A DNA stretch of 37,651 nt, taken from assembly GCA_963169175.1 (NCBI GenBank), contig CAUJFK010000368.1, positions 1 through 37,651 of the forward strand. The letters are read 5' to 3'. The notes beneath the pieces are model-generated. The model ran no database searches, was not told the origin of the DNA, and was given only the letters and a program-made list of their open reading frames with translations. Below, piece by piece: positions 21,118 through 29,402 of this stretch; position 1 is the first letter of the stretch; each line of letters opens with the position of its first letter. A program made the position numbers and the translations under genes. The stretch is from Acidobacteriota bacterium (lineage in GTDB: Bacteria > Acidobacteriota > Blastocatellia > Pyrinomonadales > Pyrinomonadaceae).

Positions 21118-21624
21118 TTATGGTTGGGGTTGTTCCGGCGTAACGGTCGGCTGGGGCTGACGGCTCTGATTGATGATGTCGTCAAGCTGCTGGCCTCCCT
21201 GATTCACCTCGTCGATCAGGCGTTGCTGGTAGCCCTTTTTATCCAGCTTCCAAACGCCGTCTTCCTTAATGAACGGAACGGTTTCCCAGGCGCCAAAGCT
21301 GTTCTCGACCTCAAGCGTTGCCTTGTCGCCCTCGATCTTCTCATTCCGCATCTTGACGGTCCGTTGATTCTCGGAAAAAAGTGTCTCGTTCTTCACCACG
21401 TCATCAACCGGAATGCCGCGCGATTGGGCTTCAAGCTCGCTCATTCTCATCGAATCTTTCGAAAGAAGCAGCTTCATCGTCGTGATGTCCTTGTTCTTGA
21501 TGGCCTTGGTGTACGTCTTGAAAGTCTCGATCGGGGATTCGGGCTTTGACTCACCCGACGAGCACGCAAAGATGCCGGAGACAGCCATGATCAGGATAAA
21601 TGCTTTGGTTAAACTACTATTCAT
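21118..21624 (-). CDS. Small lipoprotein, DUF4878-like
   Basis: The 168-residue protein begins MNSSLTKAFILIMAVSGIFACSSGES, a lipoprotein signal with Cys at residue 21 in the IFAC lipobox. The mature domain (ETFKTYTKAIKNKDITTMKLLLSKDSMRMSE ... EVENSFGAWETVPFIKEDGVWKLDKK) has the NTF2-like pattern of DUF4878 proteins. The tail is Gln/Pro-rich. It would be membrane-anchored in the periplasm. No enzymatic role is apparent. It is divergent from the pterin dehydratase gene across a 74-bp AT-rich gap. Confidence 0.85.
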   Translation of the reverse strand: MNSSLTKAFILIMAVSGIFACSSGESKPESPIETFKTYTKAIKNKDITTMKLLLSKDSMRMSELEAQSRGIPVDDVVKNETLFSENQRTVKMRNEKIEGDKATLEVENSFGAWETVPFIKEDGVWKLDKKGYQQRLIDEVNQGGQQLDDIINQSRQPQPTVTPEQPQP

Positions 21625-21698
21625 TACGGCGCGGTGGCTAAAAGTATATAATTCTTCTCAAACGAGTAATTATATAGTAATTGGAGTGGGCAAAAAAG
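21625..21698. promoter_or_regulatory. Divergent promoter region, lipoprotein and pterin dehydratase
   Basis: This AT-rich gap carries TATAAT on the plus strand at 21647-21652 and TATAAT on the minus strand at 21669-21674. Each is placed suitably upstream of one of the two divergent genes. Neither has a good -35 box at 17 nt, so these are -10 candidates only. Confidence 0.4.
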
Positions 21699-22010
21699 AT
21701 GGAACGAAGAAAACTCTCGCCGGTAGAAGTAGCGGAACGACTGAAAGATCTGCCAAACTGGACGGCCGGCGGCGACACCATAAAGTGCCGTTTTGAATTC
21801 AAGAACTTTGCCGAAAGCCTCGCTTTCGTAAACAAGGTCGGTGCCGTCGCAGAAGAACTCGACCATCACCCCGACATAACCTTCGGTTGGGCTTACGCCG
21901 AGATCGCCACGACCACCCACGACCGCGGCGGAGTGACGGATGTTGATATTGCGTTGGCAACCCGAATCGATGAGGCATCGTCAATGCAAAAGTCTCTTTC
22001 AAATGTATAA
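21699..22010 (+). CDS. phhB: 4a-hydroxytetrahydrobiopterin dehydratase (pterin-4a-carbinolamine dehydratase)
   Basis: The enzyme dehydrates 4a-hydroxytetrahydropterin during recycling of the cofactor of aromatic amino acid hydroxylases. The 103-residue protein is full length. EELDHHPDITFGWAYAEIATTTHDRGGVTDVDIALA contains the conserved His-His-Pro and the later His of the active site. MERRKLSPVEVAERLKDLPNW is a normal start. ATG 21699 has GGAG 12 nt upstream; TTG 21681 is in frame but less likely. No phenylalanine hydroxylase gene is nearby, so the protein could also serve elsewhere, for example in molybdopterin-related or DNA-binding roles proposed for relatives. Confidence 0.93.
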   Translation: MERRKLSPVEVAERLKDLPNWTAGGDTIKCRFEFKNFAESLAFVNKVGAVAEELDHHPDITFGWAYAEIATTTHDRGGVTDVDIALATRIDEASSMQKSLSNV

Positions 22011-22031
22011 TCAAATCAGATCAGCTTTGCG

Positions 22032-22706
22032 ATGAAGACATTTCTCCTTTTGATATCTATTCTGGTAACTGCATCGTTCAGTTTGAATGCCCAGAGTGCG
22101 CCAAACGTGATCTCCAATCCCGATCCGGTATATCCGCCAGAAGCGGCTCAACTTGGTTACGGTGGAAGCGTTAAAGTAGCGATCAAGGTAGATAAACAGG
22201 GTAAGGTTAAGGTTCTGAAAGCTTGGGGTCCGAATGCTCCCTGTTCTAACTTAGACGACAAAAGAATTGAAAATATCAGAAAAGCAGTGATGGACGCCGC
22301 AAGAAAGGTCGAATTCGAATCGCCGATGAAAGATGGCAAACCAAACGAAATCGAAATGACCATTTCTTACTCGTTCGATTCTTTGGGGAAGCCCGCAAGC
22401 CCAAGGGGGAACTCTAACGCCAAAGGCCGAATCGTAGATGCGGGGGTACTTCAGGGCAGGGTGAAATTCCTCGCTAGGCCGGATTATCCGAGTGCCGCTA
22501 GAGCGAACCGCGTAACGGGGGCCGTTCCAGTAAGCGTCCTCGTCGATACCGACGGACGGGTTCTAGCTGCGAGTGTTCTAGGCGGTCATCCGCTCCTGCA
22601 AGAATCGGCAATTGAGGCAGCCTGCCGATCGTCGATCGACCCGGTCGTGTTGTCTGGCGTTCCCATACAGGTTACCGGCGTGTTGACGTATGTGTTTGCT
22701 CCGTAA
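22032..22706 (+). CDS. Exported protein with two TonB C-terminal repeats
   Basis: The 224-residue protein has a signal peptide, MKTFLLLISILVTASFSLNAQS. After it come two TonB C-terminal-like units. The first runs PDPVYPPEAAQLGYGGSVKVAIKVDKQGKVKVLKAWG; the second reads RPDYPSAARANRVTGAVPVSVLVDTDGRVLAASVLGGHPLL and ends VTGVLTYVFAP. There is no N-terminal membrane anchor that stays in place and no Pro-rich spanning region, so it is unlikely to be a working energy transducer with ExbBD. Such periplasmic TonB-repeat proteins are common in Acidobacteriota; their role is unclear. It follows phhB by 21 nt and converges on the isocitrate dehydrogenase gene. Confidence 0.85.
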   Translation: MKTFLLLISILVTASFSLNAQSAPNVISNPDPVYPPEAAQLGYGGSVKVAIKVDKQGKVKVLKAWGPNAPCSNLDDKRIENIRKAVMDAARKVEFESPMKDGKPNEIEMTISYSFDSLGKPASPRGNSNAKGRIVDAGVLQGRVKFLARPDYPSAARANRVTGAVPVSVLVDTDGRVLAASVLGGHPLLQESAIEAACRSSIDPVVLSGVPIQVTGVLTYVFAP

Positions 22707-22729
22707 ACCTAAATTCCTACCTGAGGATT

Positions 22730-24949
22730 CTAAATTCCGTCCACGATCGAATTCAGCGTAGCCGAAGGCCTCATTGCGGCGTAGGTCTTTTCCGCGTTGG
22801 GATGATAGTAGCCGCCGATGTCTTGTGATGTCCCTTGGGCGGCGATCAGTTCTTCGTTGATCTTTGCTTCGTTTTCGTGCATTGATTTGGCGACGGGCGC
22901 GAATTTTGCAGCCATTTCTGAATCACCGGTTTGGCTTGCCAAGGCTTCGGCCCAGTACATTGCAAGATAGAAATGCGAACCGCGGTTATCGATCTGGCCG
23001 ACCTTTCTTGCGGGCGATTTGTCGTTTGCCAGGAATTTCGCATTTGCTTCATCCAAAGCATCTGCCAGAATTTGAGCTTTTTTGTTGCCTTGAGTTTGAG
23101 CAAAGTGCTCAAAGCTTGCCTGCAACGCGAGAAACTCGCCAAGCGAATCCCAGCGCAAATAACCTTCGTGCAAAAACTGTTCGACGTGTTTTGGAGCGGA
23201 TCCCCCGGCACCGGTTTCGAACAGGCCGCCGCCGTTCATTAGCGGGACAATAGAAAGCATTTTTGCCGATGTTCCGAGTTCCAGGATCGGGAACAGATCG
23301 GTCAGATAATCGCGCAGCACGTTGCCCGAAACCGAAATTGTGTTCTTGCCTTCGCGGGCGCGTTTCAGCGTTTCAGTCATCGCGTCTTTGACATCCATAA
23401 TGCGGATATCGAGGCCGGTCGTATCGTGATCGGCGAGGTATTTTTCGACCTTTTTGATGATCTGTGCATCGTGGGCCCGGTCCTTATCGAGCCAGAAAAT
23501 GGCGGGCGTGTCGGAAAGCTTTGCACGGTTTTCGGCGAGCTTTACCCAATCACGGATCGGCGCGTCTTTGGTCTGACACATCCGAAAGATATCGCCAGAC
23601 TGAACATCTTGGTCAAGCAGAACATTGCCGTTTTCATCCTCGACTTTCACCGTACCTTCGCCTGAAATTTGGAAGGTCTTGTCGTGTGAGCCGTATTCCT
23701 CTGCTTTTTGTGCCATCAAGCCGACGTTCGGAACGGAGCCAAAAGTTCGAGGGTCGATAGCTCCCTCTCTTTTCATGTCCTCGATTACGGCATCGTAAAA
23801 ACCAGCATAGGTCCGGTCGGGGATCATGCAAACGGTGTCTTCTTCGTCGCCGTCCTTATTCCACATTTTTCCGCCGCCGCGCGCGAGTGCTGCCATCGAG
23901 GCGTCGATGATCACGTCGGACGAAACATGAAAATTGGTAATGCCCTTATCCGAATTTACCATCGCAAGCCGTGGGCCCCTTTCGATGGTTTTTGCGATGT
24001 CTGCCTTGATCTCTTGTTCCTGTGGATGGCCGGAGATCTTCTCGAAAAGCGTTGCTAATCCAAAGTTTGGATTAATGTCCAAATCGGCAAGAGTATCTTT
24101 AAATTTCTCAAAAACGTCCTTGAAATATGTTTCGACGATCGCCCCGAAAATGATCGGGTCGGAAACCTTCATCATCGTTGCTTTCAGATGCGCCGAAAGC
24201 AGAATGTCTTTTTCTTTCGCTTCGGCGATCGCTTGCCCGACAAAATCTTCCAGGGCCGCGAGATGCATAACCGAAGAATCGATCACCTCGCCTGATTTAA
24301 GCGGGGCAAGTTCTTTTAGAACTTTTTCGGAACCGTCGTTGCCATAGAAAACGATCCTGAATTTTCCATCCTGCTCGACGGTCGTTGAAGTTTCCGATCC
24401 GTAAAAATCGCCGTCAGTCATGTGTGCCACCGACGTTTTAGAATCCGCACTCCATGCTACCATCCGGTGCGGATTTGCCTTAGCGTAATTCTTTACGGCC
24501 TTCGGCGCGCGGCGGTCGGAGTTTCCTTCCCGAAGCACGGGATTTACGGAACTTCCCAAACAACGTGCGTATTTTTTGTTGATCGCTTTTTCTTCGTCAG
24601 TTTTAGGTTCCGCAGGATAATTCGGCACCGCAAAGCCCTGCTTCTGCAGTTCGGCAATCGCATCCTCCAACTGCGGAACGGAAGCGGAAATGTTCGGGAG
24701 TTTAATGATGTTGGCTTCCGGCTGCTTAGCCAATTCGCCTAATCCCGCAAGCTCATCGGGAATCTTCTGATCGTCGCTTAAGAATTCAGGAAAATTTGCC
24801 AATATCCTTCCCGCAAGCGAAATATCGGGAACCTCAATTTCAATATCCGCGGACCTTGTAAAAGCCTTAATTATCGGTAAAAAAGAATGAGTCGCCAAAA
24901 ACGGAGCTTCGTCCGTCAATGTGTAATAGATCTTCGATTTTTCTGCCAT
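22730..24949 (-). CDS. icd: NADP-dependent isocitrate dehydrogenase, monomeric type
   Basis: The enzyme converts isocitrate to 2-oxoglutarate with NADPH and CO2 release in the TCA cycle. The 739 residues and sequence match the monomeric (type II) family, which is unrelated in length to the common dimeric Icd. Diagnostic parts include MAEKSKIYYTLTDEAPFLATHSFLPIIKAF, NSDRRAPKAVKNYAKANPHRMVAWSADSKTSVAHM, IPDRTYAGFYDAVIEDMKREG, and the end GGYYHPNAEKTYAAMRPSATLNSIVDGI. The frame is open 116 codons further upstream, but only ATG 24949 gives the conserved start. No dimeric icd is in the window. Confidence 0.96.
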   Translation of the reverse strand: MAEKSKIYYTLTDEAPFLATHSFLPIIKAFTRSADIEIEVPDISLAGRILANFPEFLSDDQKIPDELAGLGELAKQPEANIIKLPNISASVPQLEDAIAELQKQGFAVPNYPAEPKTDEEKAINKKYARCLGSSVNPVLREGNSDRRAPKAVKNYAKANPHRMVAWSADSKTSVAHMTDGDFYGSETSTTVEQDGKFRIVFYGNDGSEKVLKELAPLKSGEVIDSSVMHLAALEDFVGQAIAEAKEKDILLSAHLKATMMKVSDPIIFGAIVETYFKDVFEKFKDTLADLDINPNFGLATLFEKISGHPQEQEIKADIAKTIERGPRLAMVNSDKGITNFHVSSDVIIDASMAALARGGGKMWNKDGDEEDTVCMIPDRTYAGFYDAVIEDMKREGAIDPRTFGSVPNVGLMAQKAEEYGSHDKTFQISGEGTVKVEDENGNVLLDQDVQSGDIFRMCQTKDAPIRDWVKLAENRAKLSDTPAIFWLDKDRAHDAQIIKKVEKYLADHDTTGLDIRIMDVKDAMTETLKRAREGKNTISVSGNVLRDYLTDLFPILELGTSAKMLSIVPLMNGGGLFETGAGGSAPKHVEQFLHEGYLRWDSLGEFLALQASFEHFAQTQGNKKAQILADALDEANAKFLANDKSPARKVGQIDNRGSHFYLAMYWAEALASQTGDSEMAAKFAPVAKSMHENEAKINEELIAAQGTSQDIGGYYHPNAEKTYAAMRPSATLNSIVDGI

Positions 24950-25056
24950 TCTGTTGTGTTGAAATGTCTTGCTCTGCTTATTCTGATCGGAAATTAACAC
25001 TATATTAAAGCTCTTTGATTCAAAACGAAAATTTGGTTGCGATCGCAGTATTGCGA

Positions 25057-25123
25057 AAGCCCGCACGTGAGTAAGGACGAAATGGACAACGTATCTATTT
25101 CTGCCCTTACTTCGTGCGGGCTT
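25057..25123. repeat. Inverted repeat between icd and the kinase gene
   Basis: AAGCCCGCACGTGAGTAAGG at 25057-25076 pairs with CCTTACTTCGTGCGGGCTT at 25105-25123, with one unpaired base and one mismatch. The loop is 28 nt. The stem is too long and the T tract too poor for a standard terminator. Together with its flanks it fills the 268-bp gap between the two genes, where I see no other gene. Confidence 0.7.
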
Positions 25124-25217
25124 CTGCATCCAAATGACTTCGAACGTGCCCGCGAAGTTTCCGCTGCGTGGATGGCCGAATGGCGGCGGTGAATGTCCAC
25201 AAGACGGCGTGAGAATA

Positions 25218-27446
25218 CTATTCTGAACCGTCCGAGGCGGCAAGCTGCTGCGGCGGGAAAAGTTGTTCGAATTCAGCGTTGCCGTGCAGTTTTTCAAGGT
25301 CGGGATCCTGGCGTATCCAGGCTGGATTGCGGTATCCGGCGTCCCAGGCCTTTTTCAGTGTGTTCATCGCCTCTTTTGGCTTATCCATTTCACACAGCGT
25401 ACAAGCGATGTTGTAAAGGATCATCGTATCGTCAGGCCGGAGCACCATCGCGAGGTCGATCTCGCGTTGCGCGTCATCGAAACGGCCTTGATACGCATAG
25501 TTTCCGGCCAGCAGGACTCGCACGCGGGCGTCCTCAGGCGTTTTTTTCAACTGGGCTTCGTATAGGGCGATCTCGCGATAGGTATAGTTCTTCAGCGCTT
25601 CCGTTTTGCCCATCGCGCCGAGTGCATTGTGGATCGGAATTGTGTTGTTGTAATTCTCTCCCGCGTGGGCGAGGATGTCTTCCATCATGTCCACGACCTC
25701 TTGATAGCGGCCCGCCTCAAATAGCGCCCGTCCCAGCAGATTGTAGCCGCCGTCAATGTCCGGATCGCGTACGAGGGCCGAGCGGCATTTCGCAATGGCC
25801 TCCTCATAACGTCCCTGGGCAAAATCAAGCCACGCTTCGGCACATCTGATCTCAGGCTCGTCACGGCCCGTTGCAATGGCCCGTTTGGTTGCAGCGTTGA
25901 CACGGTCTATCCATTCCTGCTTTCGCTCGAAATAGTAATAGAACTGAGCACAGACGTTCGCGACCGCGGCGTGAGCAACGGCAAATGCGGGATCGAGTGA
26001 AACGGCATTCTCATACATCTGCAGAGCGAACTGCATGTCCTGGCGGCCGACACGTCGTGCAAAATTGCGGCCCCGCAGATATAGGTCATAGGCGTGAAGG
26101 TTTTCGGTCGGTTTTGCGGCAAGGGCTTCCTGTTCCTGCGGCGACAGAGTGATCCGCAACGCGGCGGCTATGCGTGAAGCAATATCGTCCTGGACCGCAA
26201 AAACGTCTTCCATCTCGCGATCGTATCGCTCGGACCAGACCGGAAAATCGGTCGCGGCATCCACCAACTGGGCGTTTATTCGAAGCCGGTTACCGGCGCG
26301 GCGAAGGCTGCCCGTTAGCACGTATGATGCCCTTAGTTCCGTTCCTACGCGTCCGGCCGTGACCTGTTTGTCACGATAGGGCATTACGACCGCCCGCGAG
26401 AATGTCTTCAACCGGCGGATCTTGGACAGCTCCGTCGTTATGTCTTCCGTGATGCCGTCACGCAAGTACTCGTCCTCTTTCATCCCGCTCAAGTTCTCGA
26501 AATAAAGCACCGCGATCGAGTGTTCGTGCGTTGGCGACGATGGCATTCGGCTGACGTGAATGGCGCCGTTCTCAACCGAATGACGGCCGGATTCCAGATC
26601 GCGTTTCAAACGTTTCAGAGCGGTCTTCAGGTCGGTCGAGGTCTGATATCGCAGGTCGCGGTCCTTTTCAAGCGCCTGGGCGATGATCCGGTCGATCTCG
26701 TCAGGCAGCGAGCTATTGAACTGCGTTGCCGGCAATGGGCTGCGGTTCAGGATCGCGTCAAAAACGACCGCTGAGGTGTCGCCCTTAAATGGCATTGCTC
26801 CGGTCGCCATTTGATAAAGGATCGTACCGAATGAGAATAGGTCCGTCCGCGAATCGATCACTTCCCCTCGTGCCTGTTCGGGCGACATGTAAGACATTGT
26901 TCCCATCGCCACGCCGGGCGAGGTAAGCCCATCCAGTACCGCGGTCGGAAGATTGGAGGCGGCATTCACTTTATGCTGGTCTATCTTTGCCAGGCCGAAA
27001 TCGAGTATCTTTGCCTGCCCGCGCGAGGTCACAAAGATATTCGCCGGCTTCAGATCGCGGTGAACAATGCCTTTCGAATGGGCCGATTCGAGCGCGTCGG
27101 CGATCTGAATGCCGAATGCCAGGACCGAGCCGATAGGGAGCGCGCCAGTGCAAATGCGGTCGGCGAGCGATTCGCCGTCCAGCAGTTCCATCACGATAAA
27201 ATGCTGGTCCTCAAACTGCTCTATGCCGTGAATGGTGCAGATGTTTGGATGATTGAGCGCAGATGCCGCCCGGGCCTCTCGTTGAAAACGTTGAAGAAGA
27301 TTCTCATCCGTCGCCATCGCGGGTGTGAGGAATTTCAGGGCAACATGGCGCCCAAGATTAGTATCTTCGGCCTCATACACCACGCCCATCCCGCCTTCTC
27401 CAAGCTGAGACACAATTTTGTAATGCGATAGAGTCTTTCCGAGCAC
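25218..27446 (-). CDS. Ser/Thr protein kinase with TolB-like and TPR regions
   Basis: The 742-residue protein begins with a complete Hanks-type kinase: glycine loop GEGGMGVV (16-23), Lys38 in VALKFL, HRDLKPAN with D131, DFG at 149-151, and GTMSYMSPEQARGE in the activation segment. Next comes a TolB/FlgO-like N-terminal region near 310-440 (SIAVLYFENLSGMKEDEYLRDGITEDITTEL). The rest is TPR repeats (AYDLYLRGRNFARR, YNLLGRALFEAGRYQEVV, YNIACTLCEMDKPKEAM). No membrane segment is seen, so it is probably cytosolic. Its targets are unknown. The GTG start is preceded by TAAGGAGG at the right spacing, a very strong site. This architecture is common in Acidobacteriota. Confidence 0.92.
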   Translation of the reverse strand: MLGKTLSHYKIVSQLGEGGMGVVYEAEDTNLGRHVALKFLTPAMATDENLLQRFQREARAASALNHPNICTIHGIEQFEDQHFIVMELLDGESLADRICTGALPIGSVLAFGIQIADALESAHSKGIVHRDLKPANIFVTSRGQAKILDFGLAKIDQHKVNAASNLPTAVLDGLTSPGVAMGTMSYMSPEQARGEVIDSRTDLFSFGTILYQMATGAMPFKGDTSAVVFDAILNRSPLPATQFNSSLPDEIDRIIAQALEKDRDLRYQTSTDLKTALKRLKRDLESGRHSVENGAIHVSRMPSSPTHEHSIAVLYFENLSGMKEDEYLRDGITEDITTELSKIRRLKTFSRAVVMPYRDKQVTAGRVGTELRASYVLTGSLRRAGNRLRINAQLVDAATDFPVWSERYDREMEDVFAVQDDIASRIAAALRITLSPQEQEALAAKPTENLHAYDLYLRGRNFARRVGRQDMQFALQMYENAVSLDPAFAVAHAAVANVCAQFYYYFERKQEWIDRVNAATKRAIATGRDEPEIRCAEAWLDFAQGRYEEAIAKCRSALVRDPDIDGGYNLLGRALFEAGRYQEVVDMMEDILAHAGENYNNTIPIHNALGAMGKTEALKNYTYREIALYEAQLKKTPEDARVRVLLAGNYAYQGRFDDAQREIDLAMVLRPDDTMILYNIACTLCEMDKPKEAMNTLKKAWDAGYRNPAWIRQDPDLEKLHGNAEFEQLFPPQQLAASDGSE

Positions 27447-27729
27447 GAAAAACCTCCTTAGCGGTAGATGGCCGTATTGCGAGTGGCGGATTGTAGTATA
27501 GCCGCATCACGGAACAAATCAACCCAATAAACCGCCTGACCATATAGACGGTTTTTCCGCAAGGAATGGGTCAACAGATCGATCGATATTGCCAAGGAAA
27601 TTTGCGTTAGCCCTACAACTTTCTTAGTTCTAGGTGGTGAAAGGTGAAAGGTGAAACGATATCCCTTTTTGCGCTCGCTGAAGCGGAGCAAGGCGACCGT
27701 TCGTACTTTTACGCCTGCGGAAAATATAT
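27447..27729. other. Intergenic region with a tandem heptamer
   Basis: This 283-bp gap separates the kinase gene (minus) from a LytTR remnant (plus). TAAGGAGG, the kinase ribosome site, is at 27453-27460 on the minus strand. GGTGAAA occurs three times in tandem at 27636-27656. AGCGGAGCAAGGCG at about 27683-27696 resembles the loops of the 15 kb hairpin block. No gene or firm promoter is visible. Confidence 0.5.
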
Positions 27730-27984
27730 ATGAGACACGATTTTGCCTTTATAAAAAGCAATAAGAAGCTGATAAAGCTGAGATTTGACGAGGTCGTATT
27801 TATCAAGGGCTTGGGCAATTATGTCGAGATCGCTATGAGCGGTGGCGAGAAGTATGTTTATTATAGATCGCTCAAGGAACTTATCAACTCACTGCCCGAA
27901 GAATTTATGCGGATCCACAATTGCTTTCGGCACTCATCTCTTTTATTTTTAAATAGATGCGAACGGCGAGCCGGACAGTTTTGA
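27730..27984 (+). pseudogene. Truncated LytTR DNA-binding domain
   Basis: The 84-residue frame starts with the first half of a LytTR domain: FAFIKSNKKLIKLRFDEVVFIKGLGNYVEIAMSGGEKYVYYRSLKELINSLPEEFMRIHN. After RIHN, where the family continues with a Ser-(Tyr/Phe)-Ile/Val-Val-Asn stretch and two more strands, it changes to CFRHSSLLFLNRCERRAGQF and ends. No receiver domain precedes it. The last 28 nt overlap the signal peptide of the next gene. I take it as the middle of a broken response-regulator gene; expression as a short protein is possible but unproven. There is no Shine-Dalgarno. Confidence 0.65.
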
Positions 27985-28628
27985 TCGTGTTGAATATTGG
28001 CGCGGCACTTTTGTTCGCTACGGTTGCTCATGGCCAAGCGAGCGTACCGAGATCGGCGCCCGGCAAGACGATCTTTCGCGATTCGGACGGCGTGCTTATC
28101 TCGAACAACGAATTTGTTGATATTCGGATGGCGAATTTTACCTATCCGGATGCGACGCTTGTAAAAGCATCTGATGACGGCACGGTCGAGTTTCGTCTGC
28201 AAAAGGTCCCGCAGGAAGGTATGCGGGCGGCGGATTTTACGGTAACGACACTCGATGGCCGCACGATCCGCTCCGCTGATCTCAAGGGCAAGGTTGTCGT
28301 ACTCAATTTCTGGTTTATCGGATGCCCCGTTTGCCGGGCGATAAAGCCAAAGCTCAATGAACTGGAGACGAAGTTTGCGGGTAATGAAAATGTTATCTTC
28401 CTGGCGATAACCGCCGATCCTGCCGGTGCGGTGCGGAAATATATAGAAAAAGAGCCATTCACTTATCTCCAGGCGACGGATTCGAAAGCTGTTCTGGACG
28501 AATTTGTATTCGCGGGCTTTCCGAAAAATATCGTCGTCAGCAAAACAGGCGAGATCGTATATTGGCGCAGCACCATTCGGGCTTGGGACAAATTTGAATC
28601 AGTGATCCGCCGCGAGTTGGAGCGATGA
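27957..28628 (+). CDS. Exported TlpA/ResA-like thioredoxin-fold protein
   Basis: The 223-residue protein has a signal peptide (MRTASRTVLIVLNIGAALLFATVAHGQA). A novel N-terminal region of about 60 residues precedes the thioredoxin fold, which starts near MRAADFTVTTLDGRTIRSADLKGKVVVLNFWFIGCPVCRAIKP. The active site is C123-P-V-C126, preceded by Phe-Ile-Gly rather than the usual Trp-Cys context. AGFPKNIVVSKTGEIVYW has the cis-Pro region, here with PKN after GF. It probably acts as a periplasmic disulfide reductase; the partner is unknown. The start overlaps a LytTR remnant and the stop overlaps the next gene (ATGA). Confidence 0.88.
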   Translation: MRTASRTVLIVLNIGAALLFATVAHGQASVPRSAPGKTIFRDSDGVLISNNEFVDIRMANFTYPDATLVKASDDGTVEFRLQKVPQEGMRAADFTVTTLDGRTIRSADLKGKVVVLNFWFIGCPVCRAIKPKLNELETKFAGNENVIFLAITADPAGAVRKYIEKEPFTYLQATDSKAVLDEFVFAGFPKNIVVSKTGEIVYWRSTIRAWDKFESVIRRELER

Positions 28629-28915
28629 TGGACCATTACGTTTGCCCGATCTGTAATACGGCGGGCGAGCGCTCGCCCCGTTATCCGAAACAGATCTGCG
28701 TCATTTGCGGCAATCGTGCGACGGATAAGACAGGACGCCTGCTTGATTTCTCGAATGAATCAGTTTCCGGCGGTTATGTGGCGTGGTATCGCGACACGCG
28801 CGAGGCATACGAAAGCCATATCTGCTATGTCGATGGCCGCACCTGCTGGGCGGACGAGGCCCACATGGGCGGCATTGTGGTGAGTGTTTATGATGGCCCG
28901 ATCGAAGGCAAATAA
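28625..28915 (+). CDS. Small zinc-ribbon-like protein of unknown function
   Basis: The 96-residue protein starts MMDHYVCPICNTAGERSPRYPKQICVICGNRA: CxxC at residues 7-10 and 25-28 form a probable zinc ribbon. The rest (GGYVAWYRDTREAYESHICYVDGRTCWADEAHMGGIVVSVYDG) is compact and hydrophilic with two more Cys. I do not recognise a named family. Translation is coupled to the tlpA-like gene (ATGA), and its end overlaps the start of purE by about 26 nt. The tight packing supports a real gene. Confidence 0.75.
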   Translation: MMDHYVCPICNTAGERSPRYPKQICVICGNRATDKTGRLLDFSNESVSGGYVAWYRDTREAYESHICYVDGRTCWADEAHMGGIVVSVYDGPIEGK

Positions 28916-29399
28916 AAAGCCGCTGGTTTCAATCATAATGGGCAGCAAGAGCGACTGGCCGACGATGGAGCTTGCCTCACAAACGCTTGATGAATTTGGC
29001 GTTGCCCACGAGACAAAGATCGTTTCCGCTCACCGCACGCCGGATCTGCTTTTCGAATTTGCCAAATCTGCCGAAGGCCGCGGCATTGAAGTGATAATTG
29101 CCGGTGCCGGCGGAGCCGCTCATTTGCCCGGAATGTGCGCTTCGCAAACGGTACTTCCCGTGCTCGGCGTACCGGTCGAAAGCAAAGCATTAAAGGGCCT
29201 CGACTCGCTTTTATCAATCGCGCAAATGCCAGCCGGCGTCCCGGTCGCCACGCTCGCTATTGGCAAGGCCGGTGCAAAGAATGCGGCGTTACTGGCTATT
29301 TCGATTCTGGCAAATTCGCGACCCGAAATGCGAATAAAGCTGCATCGATTTCGTTCCGTTCAAACCGAAACCGTGTTAAAATCGAAATTGGGAAAATGA
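28890..29399 (+). CDS. purE: 5-(carboxyamino)imidazole ribonucleotide mutase
   Basis: PurE moves the carboxylate of N5-CAIR to give CAIR, in de novo purine synthesis after PurK. The 169-residue protein has VSIIMGSKSDWPTMELA, VSAHRTPDLLFEFAKSAEGRGIEVIIAGAGGAAHLPGM and GLDSLLSIAQMPAGVPVATLAIGKAGAKNAALLA, the class I signatures. The start ATG 28890 (or the next codon, 28893) overlaps the zinc-ribbon gene; GTG 28884 is also in frame. The C-terminal tail (FRSVQTETVLKSKLGK) is a little longer than usual. The partner purK is 605 nt further on, separated by a toxin-antitoxin pair. Confidence 0.96.
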   Translation: MMARSKANKKPLVSIIMGSKSDWPTMELASQTLDEFGVAHETKIVSAHRTPDLLFEFAKSAEGRGIEVIIAGAGGAAHLPGMCASQTVLPVLGVPVESKALKGLDSLLSIAQMPAGVPVATLAIGKAGAKNAALLAISILANSRPEMRIKLHRFRSVQTETVLKSKLGK

Positions 29400-29402
29400 G
29401 AT

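Noticed and set aside
24950..25297. N-terminal extension of isocitrate dehydrogenase
   Set aside because: The open frame crosses an inverted repeat and the end of the kinase gene. The conserved enzyme begins at MAEKSKIYYTL.
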